This document shows, in pieces, positions 1 through 13,400 of a DNA stretch of 64,000 bases (within the stretch, counting starts at the first letter, position 1; every line of letters begins with the position of its first letter). The stretch covers positions 124,001 through 188,000 of the forward strand of contig JAUIRK010000087.1 of NCBI GenBank assembly GCA_030549495.1, given 5' to 3'. Source of the DNA: Nectonema munidae. Its lineage: Eukaryota; Nematomorpha; Nectonematoida; Nectonematidae. Made by a program: the position numbers and the translations under genes. The notes beneath the pieces are model-generated. The model worked only from the letters and a program-made list of their open reading frames with translations, had not been told where the DNA came from and did no database searches.

Positions 1-370
1 TCATTCTGTAGGCCAAGGAAAGCAAGGTCATTGTACGTAGTGTTTCCTTGCAGTCCAATTTTTCTAGTCCGTTTACTTTTTTCGTTATAAATCTTCGTAC
101 TTTTTCCAATTCTTGCAAATCCTTCTTAGTACAGGTAAGATGAGAGATCACACAACCGTATTCGAGGTGGGTTGTATCAAGGCTTTGTATATAGTAGCAG
201 AGCTATTGTAGTATCGAAGTCAGTGAAGTGTCTGAAGACTATAGGAAAAATAGGGAATAAACTTTTGAAATGCCTTTTGAAAAGTGAGGTTTAAATTTGA
301 GTGCACTGTCAATAGCGTTTCCAAGATCGTTGATAAGCTGAACTCGCTTTACAGCATACCCAGCGCTATG
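1..370 (-). mobile_element. LINE reverse-transcriptase relic (C-terminal end)
   Basis: Read on the minus strand, this edge segment encodes pieces typical of the last third of a non-LTR retrotransposon ORF2. One is RVQLINDLGNAIDSALKFKP; after a frame change come HLEYGCVISHLTC and KDLQELEKVRRFITKKVNG, then LLSLAYRM. The pattern (YG..., ELEKVQRR.T.+, LSL.YRR) is shared by Jockey/CR1-type LINEs. Frames are interrupted and the element runs off the window, so it is a dead fragment. The exact clade is not determined. Confidence 0.75.
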
Positions 371-493
371 TGGAGTTATTATTCTTTCGTTTTTAGAAAA
401 CTTATTTTACATCTAAAATAATGATAATAATATCTTACTCTTCATCAACAGAGTTTCTTCGTACAAAACGAGTTGAGGGAGGATGTTATCATC

Positions 494-901
494 CACTACA
501 AGGAACTTTAGCAAAATTTACCTATACATTTGAGAACTTTCAGAATCAGAATTGAGTTTACCAACGACATTTTCTTGATTATAAAAGCCATGCCTTCAAT
601 TATTACACAAGTGAAAGAAAAGGAGTTCTTAATAAAACGTGACTCTGATACTTTGATTCGATTTAGGAAAGTTTGGTTGAGAAATTAATTTGTTCGTTCT
701 TCGACATATTATACAAAAACTATTATTATTATTATTATTATTATAGTGGTACAGTTATTATAAAATTTAAAAGTATTAAAGATGTTAAATGAAATTTTTA
801 TGGTAAACAAGTTATTTATAAGTTATATAAATTTTATGCACTACAAGGAACTTTAGCAAAATTTACCTATACATTTGAGAACTTTCAGAATCAGAATTGA
901 G
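494..901. repeat. 63-bp direct repeat pair (494-556 and 839-901)
   Basis: The same 63 bases, beginning CACTACAAGGAACTTTAGC and ending AGAATTGAG, occur at 494-556 and again at 839-901, 345 bp apart. I see no mismatch between the copies, but the sequence between them is not duplicated. It lies about 0.6-1.0 kb upstream of the collagen gene. The function is unknown; a recent local duplication or an assembly effect would both explain it. Confidence 0.9.
721..744. repeat. (ATT)n microsatellite
   Basis: Eight uninterrupted TAT/ATT trinucleotide units in an AT-rich intergenic stretch. Confidence 0.9.
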
Positions 902-1435
902 ATTCAGCATCTGTGATTAATCAAGAATTTAGCTGTTCACAGTATAAATTTTAAACTTCAAAGCTCGTATATTTATAGCATTTCAAATAGACTCCTTAAG
1001 AGGCCATTGTTGGCATAATTTTTAATTTATCACCTAGCATAAAATATTGAGCTATTTGAGCTAGTATTTATATATTCTTTGAATTGTATTTCCTTCATTT
1101 AACATATGTTTTATCTCGTCTTTTGAAATCACTAGAAAAATAATAAAGAATGTTTGTCATTGGGAGCCTTTGTTTTCATTTTGCGAGCAAAGTGTGTGTG
1201 TGTGGTGATGTTTATTTTGTGTGGGTACACCAACTTTATTACACTTATAATTCCATCTTTTGCCAACTCATCAATATTAATGAATAAAAAAGGCCTTGTA
1301 AGAAAGCGGAAGATTTGCTGCTTTAACTAAATCAAGTGTTTTTGCGCGAGTAAATGTGAGATTTGTAATGCAGTATTTACAATAACAAGTGCAAGCATTC
1401 AAAGATCTACACGTGAATAAATTAACAAAATTCAG

Positions 1436-1443
1436 TATAAAAG
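1436..1443 (+). promoter_or_regulatory. TATA box of the membrane collagen gene
   Basis: TATAAAAG lies 60 bp upstream of the ATG at 1496. At the usual TATA-to-start spacing of about 30 bp, transcription would begin near 1465-1472 and give a 5' leader of about 25-30 nt. The ATG context CAAAATGG has A at -3 and G at +4, a good initiation context. This is inferred from sequence only. Confidence 0.6.
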
Positions 1444-1495
1444 CTGGTGCTTGTGAGTTTGTTCTTTAGTAGGGTAGTTGCAATTGAGAGTCAAA

Positions 1496-4400
1496 ATGGC
1501 GAAGCAAGCAGATAATTCGAGTCTGATCATAAGTTTTACGTGTTTTGTTGTTGTTACGCTAGTGTCATGCTTCTGCGTTCCACTCTTTTACAACAAGATC
1601 ACGTTGATGAAGGCGCAACACGAAGAAATGTTAGCGAAGCTAGAAAATAAACTCTTTGAAAAGTCAACAGCAATTCAATTCTTGAACATGGAGATTAATC
1701 GAGTCAAAGTAAGCTTATTTTTTCGTATTTTTCATTTAACTCGCTCCAATTCCTGTGAAAAGCTTCGATTTCTTACTTATTCAATAAAATATGAACGATA
1801 AAAAAAATTCAAAACCTGAAATCTCCTATTTTAAGTATAAAGAAAGTTTAAAGATAAAGCAATTAATAATTTTGCCATATTCATAAAAGTTAGTTTTATT
1901 TTCTTTCTATATTCATTTGCTGAGCTGATAAGTAACTTTTTCCAAAAAACTACCCCTTTGTCTTATTCTAGTGATTCAGCCATTTTCTTATAAAATAAAA
2001 ATGAAAATAAAAAATCTTTCGTTTATAAGTGATAAAATAAAAATTATGTCGGCTTAAAAAACTCTATTTTTGATTGACAGCTTGTTTTTTACCTTTTTAT
2101 ATTTACCAACCTTGTTCTAAATGATACCCCTCAATCGTACAGCAAAAAATACCCTAGTTGTACAGACTACTTCATTTTGTGGTATAAGAAGTATGTATGG
2201 TTTATATAACAATTTGTTATAAAATACAAACCCTAAGATGTTATAAGAGTTTTCAAAAAAAAATTTTATGCCATATTTTCTTTTGGAATGAAAATTCTCC
2301 CAGGTATATGTCCTTTATGTCCCTAAAGCTGTTTATCAACGGTCGGAGTACTTTCTGGGGTCAAACATTGCAACCAGTTTTTTTGAAAGATAGTCCAAAC
2401 CTCTCTGACTGCCTTCTTCAATTTTGATTGAAGAAGGATAATTACTAGTCAATTTTCTTTCTTTCTTCTCGATATCATCAAGAGTAAATCATTTCATAAG
2501 TTTTCCTACAATTTTGATGATTGTAGTTTTTTATGAAATCGTTTACTTTTATATTTGTCAATACTTGCATTTGCAAAAAAATATCATCATAAAATTAACA
2601 AAAATGCAGTTCATTTTTTGGATTAGAAATAGAATGAAGTGTTTCCTTTTGGTATGTTTCTTGAAGAAGACTGAACTAAAGTGGATCCTTGGAAAACTTT
2701 GTGTTACACCACACTTTATCTCTTCATTCGACAATGAGTTGTCTTGATCTTCATAAATCTCAGCAGTTTCTTCTACTTCTCCAACACAATTATCATCAAT
2801 ATCATAATGACTATCATAATTGACATCATATTCTTCATAATAACAAACTCATCAGCACTCTCAACATAAGCTAATCGCACTGAATTTAGTGAACAATAGG
2901 ATTCATCAAAGTTCAATTCCTCATTTTCAATATTTACGCTTTCACTAAAACCGTTTTCTTCCATTCTAGATGAGAGGGCATTTGCCAAAGATTCTTGTTT
3001 ACCTTTTCTATCTTACGGAACAAAAAATTTAGTATTGTAAAGGAAAGTAGAAACAAATAGAAAAGAGTTATGTAAAAATACGACTTTTGACTGCTTACTA
3101 CAAACTATATTACTTTTACTATGAATAAAATTCTATAACTACAAAAAGGAGTAGCTTGTACATTTGATGTAAAAGACATAAGTGTAGCAAAATTAAGACA
3201 CTTGTTAAAAAAAGCAATGGTATAACTTTTGCAACCAGAAAGTATGAATTTATAAATGATTTATAGAAGTTTAAACAATACATTACTCTTTTTTGGATTA
3301 GGGCGTACTATTGTTGATTAAAAGACTCTATCATTATTTGAAGAAGTTTTATTGAACGAATTCTAATTGAACTCGTCAAATTTAAGAACTAAACAAATTT
3401 CAATGGTTTTATGCTAAAAAATTTTTCAATTGCTAAATTTGATACGTTGATTATAATGCGTTGAAAAAAGCTTTTTCAAATATAACGATTGAGTCTTTAA
3501 ACTATCATTTAGAAGAGGCTTAGTAAATATTAAAGTGTAAAAATCAAAATGTGAACCAAAATTTTAGTTTTTAGCTCCTTAAGTCTTGAACTAAAATAAA
3601 TAAAATAATAAAAAAATATAAAAAATTACTTGGGGACTACACGTGCCGAACTAAATAGAAAGGTTGTTACCCAAAAATATAACCTAATTAATTTATATGA
3701 GCAATTATCTTATTACCCATATAACCTGAGTTTTTTGGACTAATTAAAAAAAATTGAATGTATAACCATATAACTATGTTCTAATGCAATGACCTAGCTA
3801 GAGAGTTTGCCGGCCCTTTCTGGTCCCGTCACAAAAAAGACAACACATTGCACAGTGACTCCTTCTTGAAAAAAAAGACGGCATCTCTTTATTTTTAGAC
3901 CTCTCAAAAGCATTCGATACAATTTCACACACAATCTTACTGAGTAAACTAACTTTTCTAAGATTTTCATCTCTTTCAATTTCTTTCTTTGAGTCTTATA
4001 ACATTGATAGATTTCAATATGGTTCTATAAAAGATTCATACAAAGCTCGAGTACCAGGTATACCTCAAGGGTCTATTTAATATTTATATAAATGATATTG
4101 CTGAATGTTTGCCAAATGTTACCACTTTGTTAAATGATAATATATAGCTTACAACTAACACTTTGGAAATTAATATCAACAAATCATTTAGCATGGTATA
4201 TTCTTACAAAAAAACAACAAAAAATTTGATTCACTCTTACTTGAATTGGCTTTCCAAAGGAAATTTTCTTTTAATCTACTAGGATTGACAATCTCTGTTA
4301 ATTATTTCTGGAATAACAATCTCTCATAAACTTGCTCACACCATAGATATCCCCCCCCTCATTTGCAATTCAGTGTTTTCAATTGGAGCTACTCTAATTG

Positions 4401-7400
4401 CACACCCCTTATACGTCCCTAAAAAAAGCATTAAGAATAATTTTCAACTTAGGATTCATACAGGCAAACTATTTTTTCACCACCAACACTTGAAAGTCAA
4501 GGAGATCTTCCATGTTAAATTAGCCATAATCACTTATAAATTTCACAATTTTCGGTAGCCTTCTGCTTTCAACTTACTCATCAATCACAACACAAAACTC
4601 TTCGAACCTCTACAAGGAATTCACACAATATTCCACTTCCCTTGTACAAATACGAAAAATCCAATTAATCCATTGTATCTAAGATCCCTTACTTTTCAAC
4701 AGTCAGCTATTACATGCTTTTTATAACAAAGTCAAATCTAAATTCATAAATGATTATATTTAGAATGCACGATAAATTTTACGATTATCCATCCATTTTA
4801 TGTACATATTTATTTTTTTACTTGGTTGTCATACTTCTTTATCGTACTTAATACCTTTTAACACTTTTAAATGTTTTACGCATACGTATTTGTTATGAAT
4901 CCTAACACATAGTATTTTTGATTTCTATCCATCCTCGAGGGGCCAATATGGCTTTGATATGGACCATCAAACTCCCATATATGTATTTTATTAGTTAATT
5001 TGATTATTTATGTTACACCCTGATTTAATTTTTAATTCATCCCCTCTTTCCTTTTCTATTAAAAATTGATTTTTTTAGTTGTCGGTTATATATCTCTATC
5101 GATAATACTTCGATCTATCGATAGTATCATCGGTAGGGATTGTCATGGTCAGGAATCGAACTCATACAATCTGGATGCTTATCCCACGCTTCTACTACTT
5201 GTACACCTGCAGACAATAAGAATAGGAAAAAATAATAATAATAAGAAGAAATGAAAGTTTGCGTTTATTTATAAGATGAAATATTTATATTTAGCCAAAA
5301 AAGTCTAAATGAAAAGTAGTTTAAGTGATTCAGCAGTTTTTTTTACTACAAATTTTGATTTATATTTAAAATTTGATTGGACCGATCATAATGCAAAATT
5401 ATCCAGAATAATTTTACTGAATTTCCCAGTTGGGTATGAGGAGGAGGAGGTTGAGATATCGTGTAAATTTTAAAAGACGATCTCAAGAAATTATCACAAC
5501 GTTTATAGATATTTAAATCAACTATTCTATTTGCTTTTACAGGCTGGAAAAACACCTTTGTACTCTCCGAAGTATTCGAATACTGGAAAATTTTTGCGAG
5601 ATTCCTCAAATGAAGAACACGAAGTATTAAATCGAAAGAAAAGGGCGCTTGCTCGACCCAAGACGCCATACAGATACACTGCTGACGGTAAATGAGCGTT
5701 TATTTGTTTTAAAAGCAGAATAAATGCAGTCAGCGACTTTTAATGTTTCAAGCTGTTTGCGACAAAGTTTGTGTAGATGGACAACCTGGACGCGCAGGAC
5801 AAAAGGGAGATATTGGTCCCATTGGACCTCCTGGTAAATCCGGACAAGATGGTTTTGATGGTATTCCAGGTGCTCCTGGAAAGTCTGGTCAAATTGGCTC
5901 TCCAGGCCAGCCAGTAATTTATCTAATCTTTAAACTTGACATACACAATTCTTTTATATCAACAAAAAGGGTGGGATTCATTTTCAATGCTCAATGCCCT
6001 TTTTTTGAATAGTTAATATTCTAAAATTCATTTTGGAAGTACCATTTTCCATTTGAGCGGTGGAAGATTTCTCTATCTCTATAAATCAATGAATACTTTG
6101 ATATAATTTCCATTATAAATTAACTTTAGGTTGATTCTAATGATTTTCCATATAAAATTTTATTTGATCGATTGCCTTACTTTTCCTTTGAAAAAGAAAC
6201 ACACGATATATAGATTAGAAAGGCAATATTCATGAAGGTGATAGCAGTAAAAAAAAATTTCCAAATAAAACATAAAAGTAGCTTTTAATAGGATGACTTT
6301 TAACAGCACCATATAGAAGCGGATCCAGAACCCGCTTTACCAAAGGCCTAAAACTTTTAAAAATATTTTATTTTAGATAAAGTTTTATTTCTCACTTTAT
6401 ATGAGTTTAAATATGCAAAATTATTGTATATTAAATATTCGTTCGATTAGAAATATCAAATATTTTTTATACTTTCAATAATTTATCAAAAAATTATTTA
6501 ACCCCCTCAGCCTCTCTGTATCCACCCCTGGTACCATAGTTGGAGTTATTGTAATACTTTGGTTCTAGGAGTTACTTTAACGGCTCGACGATAAATGAGT
6601 TGTTAACCTAGAATAGTTTTGCCAGATTTTTACTTTATCAAGCTGTAACCAATATGGCGTGCATATAATAAATACATTGAAAGTAAAAGATGTGTTCAAT
6701 ACTAAAAAAGAGATAAGCGAGCACATTTGAACCTAAATCTAAACTTCTTTTTTGATATAATATTAGTTAATCATAAACCGACATTCTTATAAATCTTCCG
6801 AGATTGCTTTGTTAAGCAACGGCTAAATCGAACGATCTAGGAAGCCCCGACATTTGGCAATAGAATAAACTGCTATAATTCATCTCCATTTACAAAAGCA
6901 ATCAACTTTTGAATTAGAAAAATTGTACATTCTTTTAAGCATAACGTAGGTTTTTTCATTTGTTATTAAATTGTCTACAAAATTAAGAAAAATAAAATCT
7001 CAAACACCAGAGCGATTATAATCGTAAAAGAAATTAATTCAATATTTCTATTTGTGATTATCAGAACTTCTGTTCTTGGAATATGAATAAAGTTTTTACA
7101 AAGTCTTTTTCTATCCGTTATTTTGTTTTAAATTTTGCATTGTTTGAAACATCGTCGTCATATATGGGCAAATAGGGCTTTCAGAGCTGCCAGACCTGAC
7201 TCTAAGTATTGTTAATTTAAATTTATTTGAACTAATTTTTTTCACCATATTAAAGGTTTATAAATTTTTATATTTTTCTAATATCTTTCAAAAAATATTT
7301 TTGATACTACATTGTTTTATCATGATATTTTATTTTTCATATTTATTTTATATGTGCTTATCTCACTGAAAAAATGTAACACTTGGAACATTCGAAGAAT

Positions 7401-10400
7401 CATCATATTATTTAACTCTAGGGTCCAATTGGCGATCCTGGTACAGACGGTTTGCCTGGTTCAGACGGTCGCTCTGGTGAACCTGGCTTGGGTGGACAAG
7501 ATGGTAATCCTGGAAAAGATGGCCTTTCAGGTCTTGACGGAGAACCCGTAAGCAAAGAAATACGCGTGTACCGAGATGCTTTGATGCTATTTGTATTTAG
7601 GGTGATCGAGGTTTGGACGGCAAAAGAGGAGCGCCTGGTTCCGCTGGAAGACTCGGAAGAGATGGAAAAGATGGACTGCCTGGACGAGATGGAAGAGATG
7701 GTGAAGCAGGAAGAAAAGGCTTTAGAGTAGAGATTTGAATAATGCACACCATTATTTTAATCATGCAAATCGCATGCAAATGTTAACCTAATTTTCCAAA
7801 GGAAAGTCTAGTATTTCCAAAATTTATTAAAATTAATTTAGGGACGACAAAGAAATAATCATGACTGACCAATTTGAAATTATCTAAAAATGATAAAATT
7901 TCTAATTACTCTAGAACAGTGGTTCCCAACCTTTTTTTTATCCCGTTCCCCCTTTTTCAGTCACTTTTTTACCTGTGGACCCCTACAACAGAATAGTTTG
8001 AGCCAACAAAATTAATCAAAGATTTTTATGCAAAAAATGATTGTAGTCATCTGATTAAATCGTATCCTTATTCATATGAAATCAGAGAAATCGTAAAGCC
8101 TGACATAAAATGTGAATAAAATTTTTTTCCAATTAAAATATAAATTTTTCAAAAATATTGTAACTAATAAAAAGGATATATAAACATTCAAAATATGAAA
8201 CTTTAAAAAAGGGAAGAAAATATTTATTTAAAAAAGCTCTAAATATATATATTTATATTGATTTGGAAAATAGAAGTATTTTTAAGGAGATTCAGCATAA
8301 GTAGTTTGAAGTAGAATTTCCATGGACCCCTTGAAATTCTTCTATGGACCCCCGGTTGGGAACCACTGCTCTAGAATTCTTTTCTGAATTTATGTCCCAA
8401 GTTACATAGGATTTTGTAACAGATTTAATATTATATAATTAGATTGAAAATAGAGAGTCATGATTATTGAAAGTAGATTAATATTTCATCTTTTCTCATC
8501 AGCTTACTAGAAAGAACAATAAATAATGTCCTATAAGAATTATTAGGAATTAATATATAAGTATAAAAACTTTTAAAATATGTATTTAATATATATAATT
8601 GATTTGTGTCATGTAAAAGTTTACACTCAGAATTAGATTGCAAATGTTTGCCAATAGATCATGTTTGATATCAAAGGAACATGTTCTTCAATTCTCTTTA
8701 CCAATCTTTTAGATATTCCGCCTATGTAGAATGAATCACTTCCATGCTTATATACATACATATCTTATTTAATCTTAATCTCTGTATCCAAAAAGATATG
8801 CTATATAATTTAAAAGTTTTTTATTTATTAATTCCTTATAATGTTACATGTTTTACATTATTATTGTTTTTGTTAGTTATGAGCAAAAATGAAAGATTCA
8901 TCTACTTTCAATAAACATGATGATTTTTATCAAATATACATATTAATCAACTCCAATACGTCAATTATGATGATATATTAGGCATAATCACCTTAATAGT
9001 GAGTGACCAGATACCTACATTAATGTTGAAATACATGTTCTAAAATTTATTTGCTTATCCTGATATGAAATACGAATTACATTGAACAATTTTGATAGTT
9101 GTTCCAATCTAACTTGGTACACACTTTGTAGCAGTAATTTAGGACAGATCAAAAAACACTTGAATCTTAATTATTTCAACTATATAACTAAGATTCACAT
9201 ATAATATATTATGAGGTGTATACCTTTTTTGTTATAAATTTAGGGTATTCCAGCTGAGATTAAGTGTTGTAGTTTTTAGTATTTTCAAATTATTTTTACA
9301 TTTTTTTATATATCATTGTGAAATATCAAGTTATATGGTAAAGTGAATACTATTTTCATTGTTTTTGAGTTTTTAAAAAATTGGCAACTAAATATTAATT
9401 TTCTTCCACGATACAATATCATTTACAACTTATAATGACATGAAGTCAGAAAGGTTTCTCTGTAAATAACTTTGTTGTTGTCTAGTTTAGGCCGAGCGTT
9501 TTATTTTTAATCAGTGTTTTGTTATTTATTTTTAAATGTACTGAATATTTTTTTAGGGTCCTCCAGGATCTTCTGGAGATGATGGACAGCCAGGACTAGA
9601 TGGAGCTACCGGAGAACAAGGAGATAAAGGAGACGTTGGAGCTCCAGGAAGAGATGGTCAGCCTGGAAAAATAGGACCAAAAGTTAGTTAAGATAAAAAA
9701 ACATCTTTTTAAATTTTAGACAATTTAAATTTTTCAGGGACCCCCAGGACCTCCTGGTCAAGATGGCCTAGATGGTGAACCTGGTATTGATGGGGTCGAT
9801 GGTGCACCAGGAATTGATGGTTTCTCAGGAAAAAATGGCGAACCTGGCGATGAAGGTCCTCGAGTAAAATTTTAAGATTCTAATATAAAAACTTATATTC
9901 ATATTCTTAATTCGGCTTTAGGGCCCATCTGGTCCTCCCGGCAATCCTGGAATGGATGGACAAGATGGAAGACCCGGAAGAGATGGAATACCTGGTTTTG
10001 ATGGAAGCTCTGGTCGAGATGGCGACAATGGAAGAGACGGTCTCCCTGGATCACCAGGTGAACCAGGAAAGGATGGTGCTGATGGTCAAGCAGGTAAAGC
10101 TAAGAAAATCTTTTTGTATAATTTAGAATGGAATTTCTGTATTAATAACGCGGTCAAATGTTTTGGTTTCGGTTTTGGCTTGTTGGCCCGTTGATTTAAT
10201 ATTCCTAATTTTTCTATTTCTATTAATTAATCATTTATACAAGAAATTTTCATATCTGAACAGGGAAGTTTTTTTAATATTTTTATGGTTAAGGATCGCA
10301 AGAAAAAATATTGTAATATCTATGTTGCTTCATTGTACGAGTATATCACTCTTTAATTTTCCATTTTTGCCTCTTTGACTTTGAAATCAGCGTAAAATTT

Positions 10401-13400
10401 TAAAATAAGCATTATTTACGCATTTACTAGAAGAAATTAATTAACTCCTGTTTTACGTATTTGAGAGTCCTTTGCTGCGCTAAATATCACCTTTTTTCGA
10501 AAAGATTTTTGAATAAATAGTTTTTATATATACGATGTATATTTTTTTGAATTTTAGACCCATCGATCTAAATTTCACACTCTAAGGATGATTTTGACTA
10601 TTCACATTTTTCCACAATAGTGAGTCTAAAATAAATAAGTGAGTCTAAAATATAAGACAAAAAAAAATATAAGTAGAGAAATATAAGAAATATAAGTAGT
10701 CTACTTATATTTCTACTTAAGAAATATAAGTAGTCTAAAATATAAGTGAGTCTTAAAGAGTTAGAGTTAGATTTTAGCAATTGTGTTAGTGTTAGGGTTG
10801 AGGTTAGGGTTAGCGTTAGCCAATCGTACATGCATATATTTACATATACATTTTCTGATATTCCTGACAGAAAATTTCCTATACACAACACATACACACA
10901 ACGCATACATACATACGAATACATAGATACATTACATATTGACTTTAGACACCCATACACTGCAATACTTAAATATCCAAAACAGCCGTATATCCAAATT
11001 TTAAAATTATTTTCTATTTTTTAATATTGCAATTGCACTCAATTTAAGATCAATCATGAAATGTCATGCCCCTCATGACTAAGGCCGGTTGCTAAGAATT
11101 TTGCGGCCCAATTAGACAACCTAAAGCGCAGTCCTTACCATTTTTAGTAACATTTTATTAGTCCAGTATGGTTGTTTTTGCCAAGAAGTAAAATGCTCAA
11201 ATAAGGCTTATATATACATATATATTACATATATATATATCTATCTTCTAAAACCTCAAAAGGTTGGAAAAGGGAGACAACCCATCAGAATTAAATCAGA
11301 TATCAGAATATCTGAATATCATATATATCATCAGAATATCTTTGTTTATGATTTGATATATGAAGAAAAAAATTTTTGATAAATTTTCTGTCCCCTACTG
11401 TCAGAGGTGGAGATTCTCTTTTTCTATAACTCCCAAAAAAAGTCAACCACCAGAGTAAGTTTCGTTCAATAAAGGTAAGGGGTACCGTGGCTTGTTTTCA
11501 TCGAAAAGATACAATTGTACAGCTTGTATTGAACTATGAAGAAAGTAGGCTTGATGCGGGATCGAACCCAAGACTTTGAGTTATCGAAACGCAGTATCTA
11601 GCCACCTTTTTATACAATTATCTTATTGTATAATTTCAAAAAACGAGCTTTGAAAAATTCTAGCTTTGAAACACTTATCTCCTTTTTAATTTAAAAGCTT
11701 CTCTTTTCATTCTAATTATTTTTCAAATTAGTTTTTTTTTTCAAAGCAGTTTTCACTGCCTTTACACAAGTTGTGTTCGTAGCACTTCCTTGTTTATTGA
11801 TATGTTCGTCCATAACGGCGGAGACATCTGTTTTGTATAATTTCTGCTTCATAGTTTTGATTAAAAACATGATTAGATTAATTAATTATTAATTTTATCG
11901 ATAATAATCGTGACTTTAACTTGTAGCTGAAAAATACTAAGAGATTCTTTAAAAATACCAAATGGAAATAAAAATCATAAGTTATCTTTTTGAAGTAGAG
12001 CTCGTATTCATGTCTGTATATTTGACTTTAAAATTGAAAAGTAAGTGCTTTCTTGTGATAAATTATACTTTGAAGGAAAAGACGCAAATATTTAGTTTAT
12101 GGGTATATTATTACGGATATGTGAATAGAAAAGTATATAGTAGTTTCCAAACAAAAGTTTTATAATGAAATTTACCATAATGATTGGAATAGCCGATATA
12201 TGCATACAAAAATAATCACTTAGCATGATTAATTCTTAGGAAAAGATGGTCAAGATGGACTTCCAGGAAAAGATGGCTTACCTGGTAAGGACGGATTAGA
12301 TGGAGTTCCTGGGTTGGATGGTGAACCAGGACCTGATGGCAACGATGGACAAACAGGGGAACCTGGATTGCCAGGCCAAGATGGCGTGCCTGGAGTAGAT
12401 GGATTCCCAGGCAAAGATGGCGAACCTGGTTATGACGGACAACCTGTTTATAACAATGTAGTAAATACTCGCAGAAATGTTCTAATTGCTATATTTTAGG
12501 GGCAATCAGGCTCTAGAGGTGAACCCGGAGAATCTGGATTAGATGGTCAACCAGGGTTAGTTGGCGAGACTGGATTACCTGGCCCTCAAGGAAGAGCTGG
12601 AGTAAGAGGAGAAGCAGGAAAAGATGGAATTCCTGCAAAAGACGGCGAACCTGGAATTAGAGGCCCTCCTGGACCACAGGTATGTCTTTACACCTTTTTT
12701 CGTCTTGAACTATTTTATTCATCCATATTCAAGTTTTGAATAATTTATTGAACTTACATTCTTTTTTTATTTTACAAAGAATCATTAATTGTTAGCTTAA
12801 TTCTAATAGTGTTAGATTTGGATCGTCAGTCCACTATACCTAACTTTAAAATCTTTCAATCATTCAGAAGAATAAAACTACGGTAAAAAGCTGGCACAGC
12901 CGAATGCAAATGTGTTCAATATTCTCTCTATTTCCTTTAATATTTGCATAAACATTTGTAAACAACAGCTTGCTTTAAATCATAAAAATTTTAAATCCGT
13001 TCAAAATGAAAAACAGCGAATAATTTACGAAAAGCAATGTCTTAATAAAGGGTTAAGAAAGTTTTAATAAAACATAAACTTTTCAGGGCGAAGCCGGAGA
13101 AAATGGAAAACTTGGAGAAGACGGACGTGAGGGATATCCTGGTCCTGCTGGTAAACCCGGAATCAGAGGTTTGCCCGGAAAGAACGGAAGAACTGGACCG
13201 CAAGGAAAGCGCGGTAAAGATGGCCAAGATGATGAATGCGACTGCCAAACCCCAGTGCTGCCACAAGTCGGAACTGGAAAGACGACTTACACTCTTTGGG
13301 GAAGAAAGCAGTGTCCAGCTGCAACAAATGCCATCACTCTCTACACCGGTAAATCTTGCATTCTTCTTGTGATGTTTTTGGTCTCTCATCCTCTTTTCAG

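Noticed and set aside
1478-1801. Start of the collagen ORF at 1478
   Set aside because: Position 1478 is TTG. The first ATG in frame is 1496, in good context and well placed after the TATA box; the frame beyond 1708 is intronic.
2773-2988. Acidic 71-codon minus-strand ORF as a host exon
   Set aside because: It ends in a low-complexity hydrophobic run from ATC/ATT repeats and has no clear partner exon; left as unassigned intronic sequence.
7418-7779. Minus-strand proline/serine-rich ORFs opposite collagen exons 4 and 5
   Set aside because: They are antisense shadows of the Gly-X-Y repeat and have no independent support.
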